A stretch of 64,000 nt of DNA, taken from Favolaschia claudopus. Its lineage: Eukaryota; Basidiomycota; Agaricomycetes; Agaricales; Mycenaceae. Position numbers and translations under genes: made by a program. The stretch spans positions 62,001 to 126,000 of the forward strand of contig JAWWNJ010000002.1 of assembly GCA_037176885.1 (NCBI GenBank), given 5' to 3'. Of the stretch, positions 21,822 to 32,400 are shown one piece after another (position 1 is the stretch's first letter; each line of letters opens with the position of its first letter). The notes under the pieces are model-generated. The model was not told the DNA's origin and did no database searches. It saw only the letters and a list, made by a program, of their open reading frames with translations.

Positions 21822-22060
21822 GTACTGTACCGGCGTGTATGGTAGCAACCACTGGATGGTGTGTTACGCCCTCCTTCGGCCAAAAGTTAGCAACAGTTGC
21901 CTTTTTAGGCGTTATAATTACCAAATATGGCAATTGACGGCGAAGCCGGCCCGAAAATTTTGTCCAAAAGGCGGTTTTCGAGCGTTACACAGTGAATTTA
22001 GGCAACATTTTGAAGCTGTGTTACGTGTTACGGTTGCTACCATACACGCCGGTACAGTAC
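21822..22060. mobile_element. 239-bp MITE with perfect 29-bp inverted repeats
   Basis: Positions 21,822-21,850 and 22,032-22,060 are exact inverted copies over 29 bp (outer bases GTACTGTACCGGCG). If the target duplication is TA (21,823-21,824 and 22,058-22,059), the element starts CTGTACCGG and fits a Tc1/mariner-derived MITE; a GTAC duplication is the alternative. The 180-bp centre is non-coding. Confidence 0.8.
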
Positions 22061-22531
22061 CTGAAATCTTCTTTATCCCCAAACCGGCGACAAACTGAGT
22101 GAACTCCACCCCCGCCTAATGGGATTTGAGATGCTGAAAGTTTTGGAGGCACCAAAAATCTGCATCCGATACCATTCCCCTGAAGTCCTTGATTCCGCTG
22201 TTGAATTTCAGCTCTCAAGAACGGCGGTGTCGTAAAATCAACTCACCAGAGAACGTGAACGGAGCAGAGCTTGACAAAGCATGTTGCAAACTCCGCCGGG
22301 TTTTCAGTATAGATTCCGCTGTACTTGGGCTGGTTAGTCTTAAGAAGAGACCACGATGCGCCCAAGATCTGGGCAGCCTCCATATCAACAATCATCACGA
22401 GAAGGTTCCCATATTAACGAAGGTCCTTGCCAGTCACCTGACACTCGAGCTCACGTAGAGTGTCAAAGATCCACTCGAAGGTGTCCGTTGTCTCACGATT
22501 GATGTAGACCTGCGCGAGAATAAGTGCTAGA

Positions 22532-22889
22532 TGTAAGGCTCCAGGAGTGCTCATGAGGGTGACTGTTGAACGTTATCCCTGGCGGGAGTGGAAACTACAA
22601 GGAGACGAATGCTCGTGCTCTCAGACCTCTCAGATGTAGTCCTCTTCAGTCCTTCAAATACTTGGAGTCGACTGAGATGGTGATCTGCAAAGATCAGTGG
22701 AAATAACCGTATAAATCAGAGAAATGTAGCCTCGCGCCTAGTGCCTCAAATAGAGCTGCGGAGTAACTCAACGTCAGCTAGGGAGGCTAAGTGGGTGATA
22801 GTTGGGGATAAAAGTGATAATAAATGTGATCTGAGTACATGTGACTTGTATCTAAAAGAGTAAAGAAAATATCTATATGATACCTTACA
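22532..22889. repeat. Solo LTR of the same LTR family (358 bp)
   Basis: Starts TGTAAGGCTCCAGGAG and ends GATACCTTACA like the two long LTRs, but is shorter and clearly diverged from them, with internal deletions. A perfect 5-bp duplication CTAGA flanks it (22,527-22,531 and 22,890-22,894). It therefore arose by LTR-LTR recombination of an earlier insertion of the family, into the MULE-like gene. Confidence 0.85.
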
Positions 22890-25132
22890 CTAGAAATGTG
22901 TTGGAAAATTATAGCAGCCAGTACCCGAGGCTCACTGCGTTGAAGGACCTTGTAACAGATAACGAGTTTCCATTCATTCAAATCACGAAGTTGTTTGAAG
23001 GTGGTATCATCTTCAAACGAGTCGACACCGACATCATCGAGCAGAGCTAACATTGATGTGTAGCACACAAAGATAACGACACCATTGTCAGGGAACTCCT
23101 GCCAATGATGATAGTATCTCGCCTCTTTGCCTTTATCGTTGAGGTATAATTGGTTCGCACCTGCGCACAACATCAAATGTGAATGCAAACTTATATCGTC
23201 ATAGAAATAATCTAACAAAGCCGGGGTGAAAGATGACAACTTTACGAATGGTGTCATCAACTGGAACGAAATATGTCTGTTTACTTAGGCACTTGTGCTT
23301 AACGATTGGTGCCTCAACTGACATTCCGTTCACCACATGGGCATACACTAGCCAATGCAGATCAGCACAATTCAAGTGAATAAACAGAGTGAGCATACAA
23401 CATGATTTTAGTCGTTCACCTGTGTGCATGCAGGTGAATTACATTGCTGCATGGTGTGGTGTTATTGCTACAGCTGTCAATGGGAGCCGTCGCCTTGCAT
23501 TTGCCCTTGAGTTTGAGATCCAAGTAACCATGTTCAACATTTATTGGTAGGGCACAAGTGTGATGGCCGTTGCGGAACAGCGTAGTCCATCCGCTGCATG
23601 CAACAAAATGGGTATGTCCACCAGATGGTCCCTGGCTGATGTTATTCGATTTATCCATGAGATTGGATAGAAACATACATTGGGCTTCTGTTTGAGGAAG
23701 TAATGACCGGTGCAGCACCGGCTGCTACTGTCTTTAGCTGCACATGGATGCTGACAAAGCAGTTTCATGAATCTGGAATAATTTATGAGTAGCATGCAAG
23801 AGAAGAAAAACGGAAAAAGATGAGAATAAAAAAAAAATTAGTGTACAGTGCGAGCAGCCCACTATCCCCACTGCCATCCTTCCTCTGAGTCTCGCGCTGC
23901 ACCTCAAGAAGAATTTCACGGGAAACTGTTTCCAAATTGTAACGAACAACATTGATCAAATTTCGGTCAAGCAGGTCGCAAAAATAGATGCTGCCACAGT
24001 CTGCGCGGACTTGGTAGCACTCTACGGAATCGGCTCCGGGATTGAAAGTAACCTGAGCCCGTGAATCACCTTGACCCGAGCTGCCGAGCCAAGATTCAAT
24101 GTCCTATGTGAGTCAGAAATGAACAAAGAATTTGTGGAAATGACCCACCACGTTTTTGAGAAGATTGTCAATGCAACCATTTGCTGCTGCCAGCGGTTCG
24201 TCCCAGATTGAGTCGGTGAAGTCGAGAATATATCCGGTTGGAATCTTCTGTACTGGCTGGCAAGTTGGAATTTGATTGTCGAGATATTTGAGCTGATGTA
24301 CGCGAGTTGATTTGTGAGTTGTGAATTGGTGGGTGATGACGCGGACCTGCGATGAAATGCCGGGGTCAAGCCACTGAGTATCCGAATTGTGAAGCTCCAT
24401 CGGATCTAAATCAATTGGTTAATTTGCCAGAGTCAGCGAATTGGAAGGGCAGAATGTCAAAGGAAGGAGGCTCTGTCTTGATGATCAGGATACCGCAAAA
24501 AAAAAACAGCTAAGTGTTCACAATGGAGAATTTGATTGCGTACCACGTCTGTAGACGGCAAACTTTTTCTCAGGTAGTTCCGTAGCGCATCGGGATCAAT
24601 CCAGGAAGTCTGGACCAACTTGGAAGGGTTCGAAGTAGCAAATCCATCACCATACAGCTGAAGAACACGTCAAGGGCGACGGATTAGGGAAGAAATGAGC
24701 AGCTCACATGGTCACAGAACCCCATGAGCTGCTGCAACGACAGCCTGTCAATGAGAGCTGTGTCACCGGCAGCATCCGACGGTGTTGACACCATCATGGG
24801 GGATGAGATGCAGAGAAAAGGGTGCCATGCTCAACGGCGTATGTAACTGCCCAAATTGGGTATGTGTCGGCCTTTGAGTCACTTTTGACACATTCCTTCA
24901 AGCACCCAACACATTCCCTCAGAATGTGCCTTGCATTGGTCCATGTGTCAGCTTTCGAACAATGTGCCGTCTGTCCCAATTTGGTGTGTCATGTCGCTTG
25001 TTGTATATACTCGTTGGGCTTAATGAGGGCTCAGGGGTACAGCCAAAAAATTGAGCACTTTACTCAAACCATTTAGAGACCGGTTTATAAACCGGTGTTT
25101 ATAAACAAGTTTACAAACTTGATCAATGAAAA

Positions 25133-26176
25133 TTCAATGGCACCTATACTGTCAAGGTGGCCAGAGATCTCCTTGATTTGTTGGAAAGCATGGTAGTTCT
25201 GTTGCTTGCTATTAGTGATGTTTAGAAATAGAGGAATTGATGATAAAAGAAAGAAGACAAGAACTAAGAGTGTGTGATGATATTTCCATTGATCATAACT
25301 GTTGATGGTGGCTGTGCTTAGGGGTCGGTCTACCCCTAAGCACAGCCACCATGCAACAGTTTTTGATTAGTGATGTTGTTCACATCAATCAGATTGAAAA
25401 TTACTTCATCTTTTACTTACTAAAAGGACTCAGTCATACCAGATTCGTTGTTACTGGCCTTTACACTGTTCACAGAATTCCGAGAATCGAGTATATGCAC
25501 TTCAGAACCAGGTTGGCCATAAGTAAAACAACTTCAGCCAGTCTTTCCCAGAAACAATACCAATCTCAAGGCAACAAACGCACCTCCAATCCAAAACCCA
25601 CTACAGTGTGAAAACCTTCATGTTATAGTGTCCTTCCAATGAGCCACAATACTGAAACCTGGCAAGCCAGCACATTGATATGTTACTCGCAAGGCTCTGC
25701 ACTAAGTAGTTAGCAAACTTCACTGCCTATGGTCAGGAAAAGTTTTTGACGGCCCCCACCTCACTGAAAAAGCGTCGGCAGAGGCTGATATTATTAGTTG
25801 TCTGTCTTGGATCGCTCCACAAGATAAATAAAAATAAAAATATGGGGATCAGGTACAACAAAAAGATGGGGTACTTCTGCTTGCTTATATTTTGATGACT
25901 TTACAGTTTCGAGCACTGATAATGAGCAATTGGCTATCATCTCCTCCACTAGCAAGCTGAAGATAACTCAATGGCATTTATGCTGTGAAGGTGACCAGAG
26001 ATCTCCTTGACTTGTTGGAAAGCAGTGGTAGTTCTATTGGTTGCCATTGGCAGCGATATCAAGCAATAGAGGAATGGATAATAAAAGAAAGAAGACAAGA
26101 ACCAAGAGCATGTGATTGATCAGAACTGGTGATGGTGGCTGTGCTTAGGTGTAGGCCTACCCCTAAGCACAGCCAC
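25133..26176. repeat. Diverged tandem duplication carrying a long hairpin
   Basis: The block 25,133-25,352 recurs at 25,970-26,176 with many substitutions (shared text such as 'CCAGAGATCTCCTTGA' and 'AATAAAAGAAAGAAGACAAGAAC' type runs, shortened here). Each copy ends in a hairpin: 25,305-25,325 pairs perfectly (21 bp) with 25,332-25,352 around a 6-base loop, and 26,135-26,149 pairs with 26,162-26,176 around GTAGGCCTAC. No ORF in the block is convincing. Confidence 0.65.
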
Positions 26177-26967
26177 TCAAGGCATTCAGAGAAGCCATCG
26201 TGGGAAAGGCCTACACCTTTTGGTAAGCATTTCCCGTGAACACTTCTCTTGCTTCAAAGCCTTGCTTGCTGCCTCCTATGCTAGACAATCACTCCTCTGC
26301 AGCTGTTGCTCAAGAGTATGTTATCACACTATTAAAATCTTCATGTGCTGCATGAAGCTGTTGACCTGCTCAAAAAAATCATCCCTTTTCAGAAGACAAA
26401 TCAACGATAGAAATTCAGGGATAGCAAAAGGTATATTGTCTAACATAGATGACATGTTCTATTTTGCTATGGTAAACAGCCTGGAATGGGCCCTTACTGG
26501 GAAAACCTTAGATATATGGTCTGACAAGCTAATATTCTGAGCAATCAGCTCTGGGCCACTGTCTGCAGTGTTGAGCCCAAGCTGTACAAGGATAGAATGC
26601 AGTTGGAATGCTGTTTGTGCCTCCTGAGCATCCTTGCACTTGATCACAATAGGAACAGCAGAGTTGAGACGACGATCTAGAGAGGGACTAGAAGTGACAT
26701 CAATACGGCCCATCAAGCTGACAGCACACTCACTAGTGTGTTGTGACTCCATAATTGGTGCCTCCTAGAACTGTATAACGTCCAACTTTGGTTGTGGTAG
26801 CTGACATGAGGAAACAAGATGCATAACATTCTCACATCACAAGTGTCAAGTGACCATAATCCAATGAATCTTAGATATCAGATCAGGATTCTGACAATGG
26901 GGAATCCTAGCAGAAATTGCCTTCTTTGGTAGGTGTTTTATTGCCTCTTTGAGTTGTTTGGTCTTTC

Positions 26968-27222
26968 TATTTTCCTATTATTTCCGGACCCCGGAAATAG
27001 TAATTTTCCGGAGCCCGGAAATAATAGGAATATTCTACGGAAATGATAGGAATATATACTATTTCCGGACCCCGGAAATGATGGGAAAATGATAGGAACA
27101 TTTTATATTTCCGGACTATTTCCGGGGTCCGGAAATAATAGGATTATTTCAGGAACATTTTATATTTCCGGCCTATTTCCGGGACATTTCCGGGGCCCGG
27201 AAATAGTGGCTTGCCCCCAGTG
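26968..27222 (-). repeat. Right 255-bp terminal inverted repeat
   Basis: Inverted partner of 19,054-19,308; followed by the TGA target duplication. Confidence 0.88.
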
Positions 27223-27225
27223 TGA

Positions 27226-29440
27226 CGGTGAAGCAGGTGATGATAGAAGAAGACGACATTGGACGCGTCAAGTACTTCTCGTCGAGAAGGGAACACCAAG
27301 ACGTGAGGAGGAAGAGCGGAAAAAGATGTTGAACGAGCGTTCAAAACGAAATGTATCGCGTCAGATACGACTCGACAAAGAAAGGAATGCCGCGCGTCGA
27401 ACCGCGGTGCGGAAGGAGCAGAGAGTATGTCAGAGATATATCAAAAGCAGAAGGACTGAAAAAACGCGCCTCGCAGGGGCGTTCGCGGACGAAACTGAAC
27501 CCCCTAAAGGCTACACATAGCCTGTTTCAAATCCTCGTCCCTTAGCGCGTTGTTGTGGACCACGCGGAGCCGTCGAAAAGGGTTGAGGAAGGTCAACTTG
27601 AAGCCAAAATCCCGCTGTGGCTGGAGCACGTTTTCGCTCTATCCACCGGTCTCGCGTGGGTGTTCGCGACGGAGTGAAACCCCCAATGATGCTGTCCGCT
27701 ACGTTGCCGGTAGGCCGATTCCCAACGACGCCATCCTTCGTTTCCCGCGAGTTGCGCGAACTCGGCCCGTTTGAGCAGAATCTAGCAAGAAACGACCAAG
27801 GGAAGATTGTGAGAGATGACTTCGTCGATGTGAGGGATCCGTCGTTTGAGGTACGAGTTGAGAACAGAAAGAGACGGGTTGAGACGCGTTACGTCCGGAG
27901 GCGAGCGCCAGGGATAAGCGAAAAGTGCGTTAGAAATGAGCAGAACAACGACGAGTTGGTAGAACGTGCCTCGCGGGGGCAATCGCAGACAATTGAGACC
28001 CCCGTTAAGGCCACGCACAGGCCCTACTCAGAATTCCTCAGCCCCCCATTCTCATTTGTCCTTCCGAGTCCGTCTCGCGAACGCGTTTAATTAAATTGAC
28101 TTGCATGCATGCCTTCGTTCGTCGTCGGCGTCGGATTTCTTGGGGACCTCGTTCAGGCTCTATGTAGCTGTTGTCAATGAGCGTTCGACATTTGAGCGTT
28201 AATCGCGAAGCCTGGAGACGAAGAGACAACGCGTTGAGGATCGAGAGGAAACACGTCAATATGCGTTTCAGCTCGAACGTGGAGAGCGCCAGGTTGAGAT
28301 AGGAGAGTAGAGAGTCAGATGCAACGCGTTAAACGCGCCACATGAAAAGGGAGGCGAGAAGTGCCAGAGAAAGGAGAGGAGTGAAAGAAATAAATTTCCA
28401 TCAGAAATGAATAGCAGCCAATGAATTGGAAAACGCGCCTCGCGGGGGCGTTCGCGGACGAAACAAGCCCCCATTAGGGCCACACATAGCCAATTCCGCA
28501 TCGTCATCCCTCGGTTCGTTGCTGTGAACCGCATGGAGTCGTTGAGAAAAGAGCAAGTCAATTTGCGTTGGCGTGGAACGAGATCCAGGGTCGACGTGGA
28601 ACGGGAGAAGGGCAAACCGAGTGTAGAGGAGAAGAGGCAACACGTGGAACGTGTCACAGAGGCCGTTTGGAGTCCAGTAGAATCAGAGCGACATGCGAGA
28701 GCTCAATGAGAAACGAGGAAGCGGAGAGTTCGTCAAAAGCTCTGCTTTGGCTTGATTCCCGCGTGTCCTGAGATCCAAGAAGGAGCAGATGGTAAGCGCG
28801 AGTGCAAAAGACGAGATGGGACGCGTGAAACGCGTCGCAGCATTCCGGAAAATGGCGCCACACTGAGAAGACAGAGAGGTTCGGAACGGAAGGTGTTTGT
28901 GACCGTGACTGATTGTCACTCTCGCCTCTTTCTCTCCACCTTCGTTGTCGACTTCCGCCATCGTCAAACTCTACTGCCTGCGCAAGACGCGAATTCAACG
29001 GCGCTGGATGCTAGTTGTCCAACGTGCTCTTTGGCTCCTTCAACCCAGAGGATTGACCTCTTCCCTGCGCATAAACTTTGGCTGCTGAGTTTTTGACAAC
29101 GTTCGACTCTCGGGAGAACGAAAGGCCGTGCTGAAGACGTTCGAAGAGCTTCAAGGTGCGCGTTTGATTGCTGGAACGTCAAAATGAGACTGAAATAAGG
29201 AAAGGAAGGAGAGGATTATGAGACGACAAGACGAGATGACGAAATGAAGTCCGTAGCTGGGTATATGGGTTCTCGGAACGCTCTGAGACGAGCCGTTCGC
29301 GAGAGTCGAGGCGCCGTGACGTGGAGTAGACCGGGTAGAAGCTTCAGGTGAGTCCTTTAGCTTCCACTGAATGATTTGAGCTGACGAAAGTCAGCGGCGT
29401 TTCCGCGCGCCCGCGCCTGCGTCGTTAATTAACGACGCAG
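27226..29440. repeat. Internal region of the LTR element: degenerate tandem modules of about 0.5 kb
   Basis: A module core CGCCTCGC(G/A)GGGGC..TCGC.GAC followed by CCCCC.TTA.GGCCAC.CA recurs at about 27,466, 27,965 and 28,435, with a fourth copy at 18,748 across the nested transposon. Once the nested element is removed, spacing is about 540, 500 and 470 bp. Between cores the plus strand repeats 'aacgcgtc/gaacg/gagcgg' text. Overlapping short ORFs on both strands shift from module to module, so I do not call genes. In the element's sense (minus) orientation this is the 3' non-coding third. Confidence 0.6.
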
Positions 29441-29444
29441 GTGC

Positions 29445-32400
29445 CTATTCCTTCCCGTTTCCATGCCAGGCACGTCGCACAGTCCTCGGGTCGATTACGC
29501 GCGAGTTCTGTGCTTCGTTTCGTCCGCGCCATGAGGTAAGGGCTAATCCATGTCCGTACGAGCGTGCTAACGAGCACGATAGCCAAGAAATCCACTGTAG
29601 AAGGTACGCCCGCCGGAGATTCTCTAGGACAACAGCGAGCTCGAGGGAATGTGAAGGAGACTGGAACAAGGTGAGTAGTTCAACGACGTTTGCGTTCACA
29701 GGGACGCGCTGAGGCGCCGCTAGACATCCCCGATCCGGTTTGGCGGCGCGCACGGAAGTCACCTCCGCAAGCTCCCTACCCTCAAAGGTACTCGCAGTGG
29801 CGGGAGCCCGAGACGGGAGCTTGGAAGAAGGTGGAGCTTCGACGAGGGGTACGCCAGCCGTGGAGAGTTGTTGCCCAACGAGAAGCCGAGATGGTACGTA
29901 CGAAATGTCTGTAAGTCCCATGTCCTCCATGATCTGTACAGACTTAGCTGATGAAGAGTTTTGTTTCGTCCGTACGATCGCGCGAACGAGCGCGAAATCC
30001 AAGAGGTCCAGTTTCGGGCGTCCTGTCACAACCGCGCAGGAATTTGTCGGAACGATGACGCGTACGAGGAAGAGTAGACGGGTGAGCGAAAAGGTGAGTA
30101 GTCCCGCAACGTCGTCGCTTACTCCATTGACTTGAGAAACGCAGACGATCTTGACGGTGTTCACGGCAGCGTCCAGAGGCAAGGGCTTGAACGACAATAA
30201 GGCCTTGACGGACTCGCTGAAATGAGCATTAGACGCGTCCCTGTCGTGAGTTCGTTTGTTTCTAGTGACTGTCGCTTTACTGATACCACCGTTGTCAACA
30301 GTAGTCACACCGCTTTCTGTTTCATCCCCATACGACGCAGTCGCCGTCTTCAGAATCCAGAGCATCCCATTCTTGACTAATTGCGCGTCTGCGTCAACAG
30401 CTCTCCGTTCGTCGTTGCCGTCGAGGTCGCGTTGTCGTGTACGCTCCAGGTCAGCAATGTCCGTTGACCGTACGATTGTGCTGAATAGCGTCCAAGTAAA
30501 GAGACCCAGTACCGAATACAGACCGGCAGGGGCTTGAAACGAGGTGAGTAGCAATCCGTTTGTGCTGGCCTTTTCGTTCGCAGACGAAACGTCGCCTAGC
30601 GCAAGTCCGAACCGAGACGCCGTCGGCGCCACCTGTCCCTTAAGCCTAACGACGCTCGCAATTGTGGAATCCTCGCGTTCATCCGTGACTAGCTTGATGC
30701 CGGGATGAAGCGGAGGACGAGGCGTGGCGAACAGAAACAAGAAACGCGTAGTGAGTAAAGATTCCTTTCTCGACGAACCTAACTCATCTATGCCTGTGCC
30801 TAGCAGCCTAATCCTCATTGCGCTCTCCTTGTGGGACGCTCGAGGCGGAGACTTTGGCAGTGATAGAGAGGGAGTCGCTTTGGTGAGTATTCCGCTGTTG
30901 GTGTCCGAGTTGGCATATTCCTGATGAATCCCAGACGAGCCTTGTGTTCGGTGATCATCGAATTCAAACGTGCCCTGGCGTATTGACGGAGCGCGAGCGA
31001 GAGATATTAATGACACCGATGAGCCCGTGAGTGGTGTTTCGTCGGATCGCTCCACTGACTTAGCTGACGCAATTCCTTTTCTGTCCAGGTTCAATGCATG
31101 TCCCGGTTTCAAATCTAAACCTTCGACTCGTTCCATCGCGCGGCACGAAATCACATCCAACGCCGTCGGTGAGAATTGGACGGCCGACGTTTCATGTAAG
31201 GTTAGAGTTTCTTCATTGACGTTCGGGCATCGCTGATGCATACCGTCCAGCCCCCCAAACTCGACCGCGGATGAAGCCGTCGGATCTATTCGCCCCCCGG
31301 ATCCTGCCCTTGAAGGACTCAGTTCAGGGAAGCCCTGACGCGAAGGGGTGGATGCGAGGTGGGGAGAAGGAATGGGTGTGTTGACCACTCCCATGTTCGT
31401 GTTTACGACGTGCCCTCCTCCTTCCTCCATGCTCGGCTGCGACGGCCGACTTGCGTACGTCTCGTCGGCGCGGACTCGCCCCCCAAGCTGACTCACATTC
31501 CGAGTGTCGGTGGCGTTAGAACAAGACGTTGCGAGGAATCCAGAGACGGAAGGTGATGAGGTGAAATGACCAGGCTCCAGTTCGTCGGAGGTGAGTCGAT
31601 CCGCTTTGTCGACGTTGATCAGTTGCTGACGAACGATTTGCCCCCCAAGCTCCATTGGAAGAGAACTTCCATGCCGCCTCCTGGAATCAACTGCGGCTCG
31701 TTTGTCAAAGCTAGGAGGAGCGGAGGGTAGAGGAAAATGGTGAGACGGTGAAGAAGTCGCATGATCGTTTCGCGTGAGTTGACTCGTCGTGTCGTCAATC
31801 ACAATCTGATCAATGTTCCGCCCCCCAAGCTCTACCGTGGATTCTGACGACGCAGAACAGGGAGCGGGAGACGGGGAAGAGTTGGAACAACGAGAAGGTG
31901 GAGAATGTGCTTTGTCCTCGCGCAAGTCCAGCTGGGAGAGGCTTCGCCCCCCAAGCTCAACCGTGCCTTGGCGTTTCGCGCAAGAGGGAGCGGGAGACAA
32001 GGACGGAATTGAAGGTGAAAATGAAGAAGACGTGGAGGGCGGTGATGCTGAAGACGATGTCGAACAGGCGAGTTGATGCAGTCGTTTTCCGCCCTTGAGA
32101 TTTGCTAAGTGCTCCGTTTTCAAGTGTTGTATCCTGTCGTAGATGGATACATATCCCTTGCAGTCTTCGGCCTTGACGCCAATGCCTCGCCTCTGCCCCC
32201 CAAGCTCTACTACATCCTGATCAGCGACACGGGGAGAAGTGGGAGGCAGAGGAGGAAACCAAGGAGCTCGGCAACTCCCCGCAAGTCGATCTCTGGCGGT
32301 AACATCAAACTGGGCAAGCAACGTTTGAGGGAGCATGACGCGGAGATCGACGGGAAGAAACTTGATGCAGCTACCCAGACATGAAGGGCGAAGTGAGGTG

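Larger units (their letters stand above)
20384..24420 (-). pseudogene. Decayed MULE-like DDE transposase gene of an agaric family
   Basis: Separate minus-strand blocks, in order, look like one old gene. They are: an N-terminal part with a Cys/His-rich segment (24,400-23,400); 'FVPVDDTIRKVVIFHP' near 23,260-23,330; 'LYLNDKGKEARYYHH...DDTTFKQ' with Asp at about 23,008; 'VYINRETTDTFEWIFDTL' near 22,420-22,510; 'VDMEAAQILG' then 'FATCFVKLCSVH' near 22,270-22,400; a coiled coil (21,503-21,165); and an Ala/Pro-rich tail (20,692-20,384). DTTFK and D(M)E-AQ followed by C-x2-H resemble the first two acids and the C/H motif of MULE transposases. A solo LTR (22,532-22,889) and a MITE (21,822-22,060) interrupt it, and several frames are broken. 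I know the family only as recurrent, uncharacterised agaric proteins. Confidence 0.5.
19054..27222. mobile_element. 8.17-kb DNA transposon with 255-bp inverted repeats, nested in the LTR element
   Basis: Ends are CACTGGGGGCAAGCCACTA and its inverse; the repeats 19,054-19,308 and 26,968-27,222 are both 255 bp and differ at three positions that I can see. The element is flanked by TGA on each side (19,051-19,053; 27,223-27,225). The repeats are packed with CCGGAAAT motifs and small palindromes such as ATTTCCGG..CCGGAAAT. CACT(G) termini and a 3-bp target duplication point to the CACTA/EnSpm group, while the decayed gene inside reads like a MULE-type transposase, so superfamily is open. The interior also carries a MITE, a solo LTR and an 0.84-kb duplication. 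Confidence 0.85.

Noticed and set aside
27617..28090. Plus-strand ORFs in the tandem-module region
   Set aside because: Different frames open in each module copy and on both strands; no conservation of a frame between repeats.
29669..30600. Apparent plus-strand introns (three GTGAGTAG donors followed by CAG)
   Set aside because: They recur because the DNA is repeated; intron lengths of 36-55 bp and broken plus-strand frames argue against a plus-strand gene, while the minus strand is open throughout.
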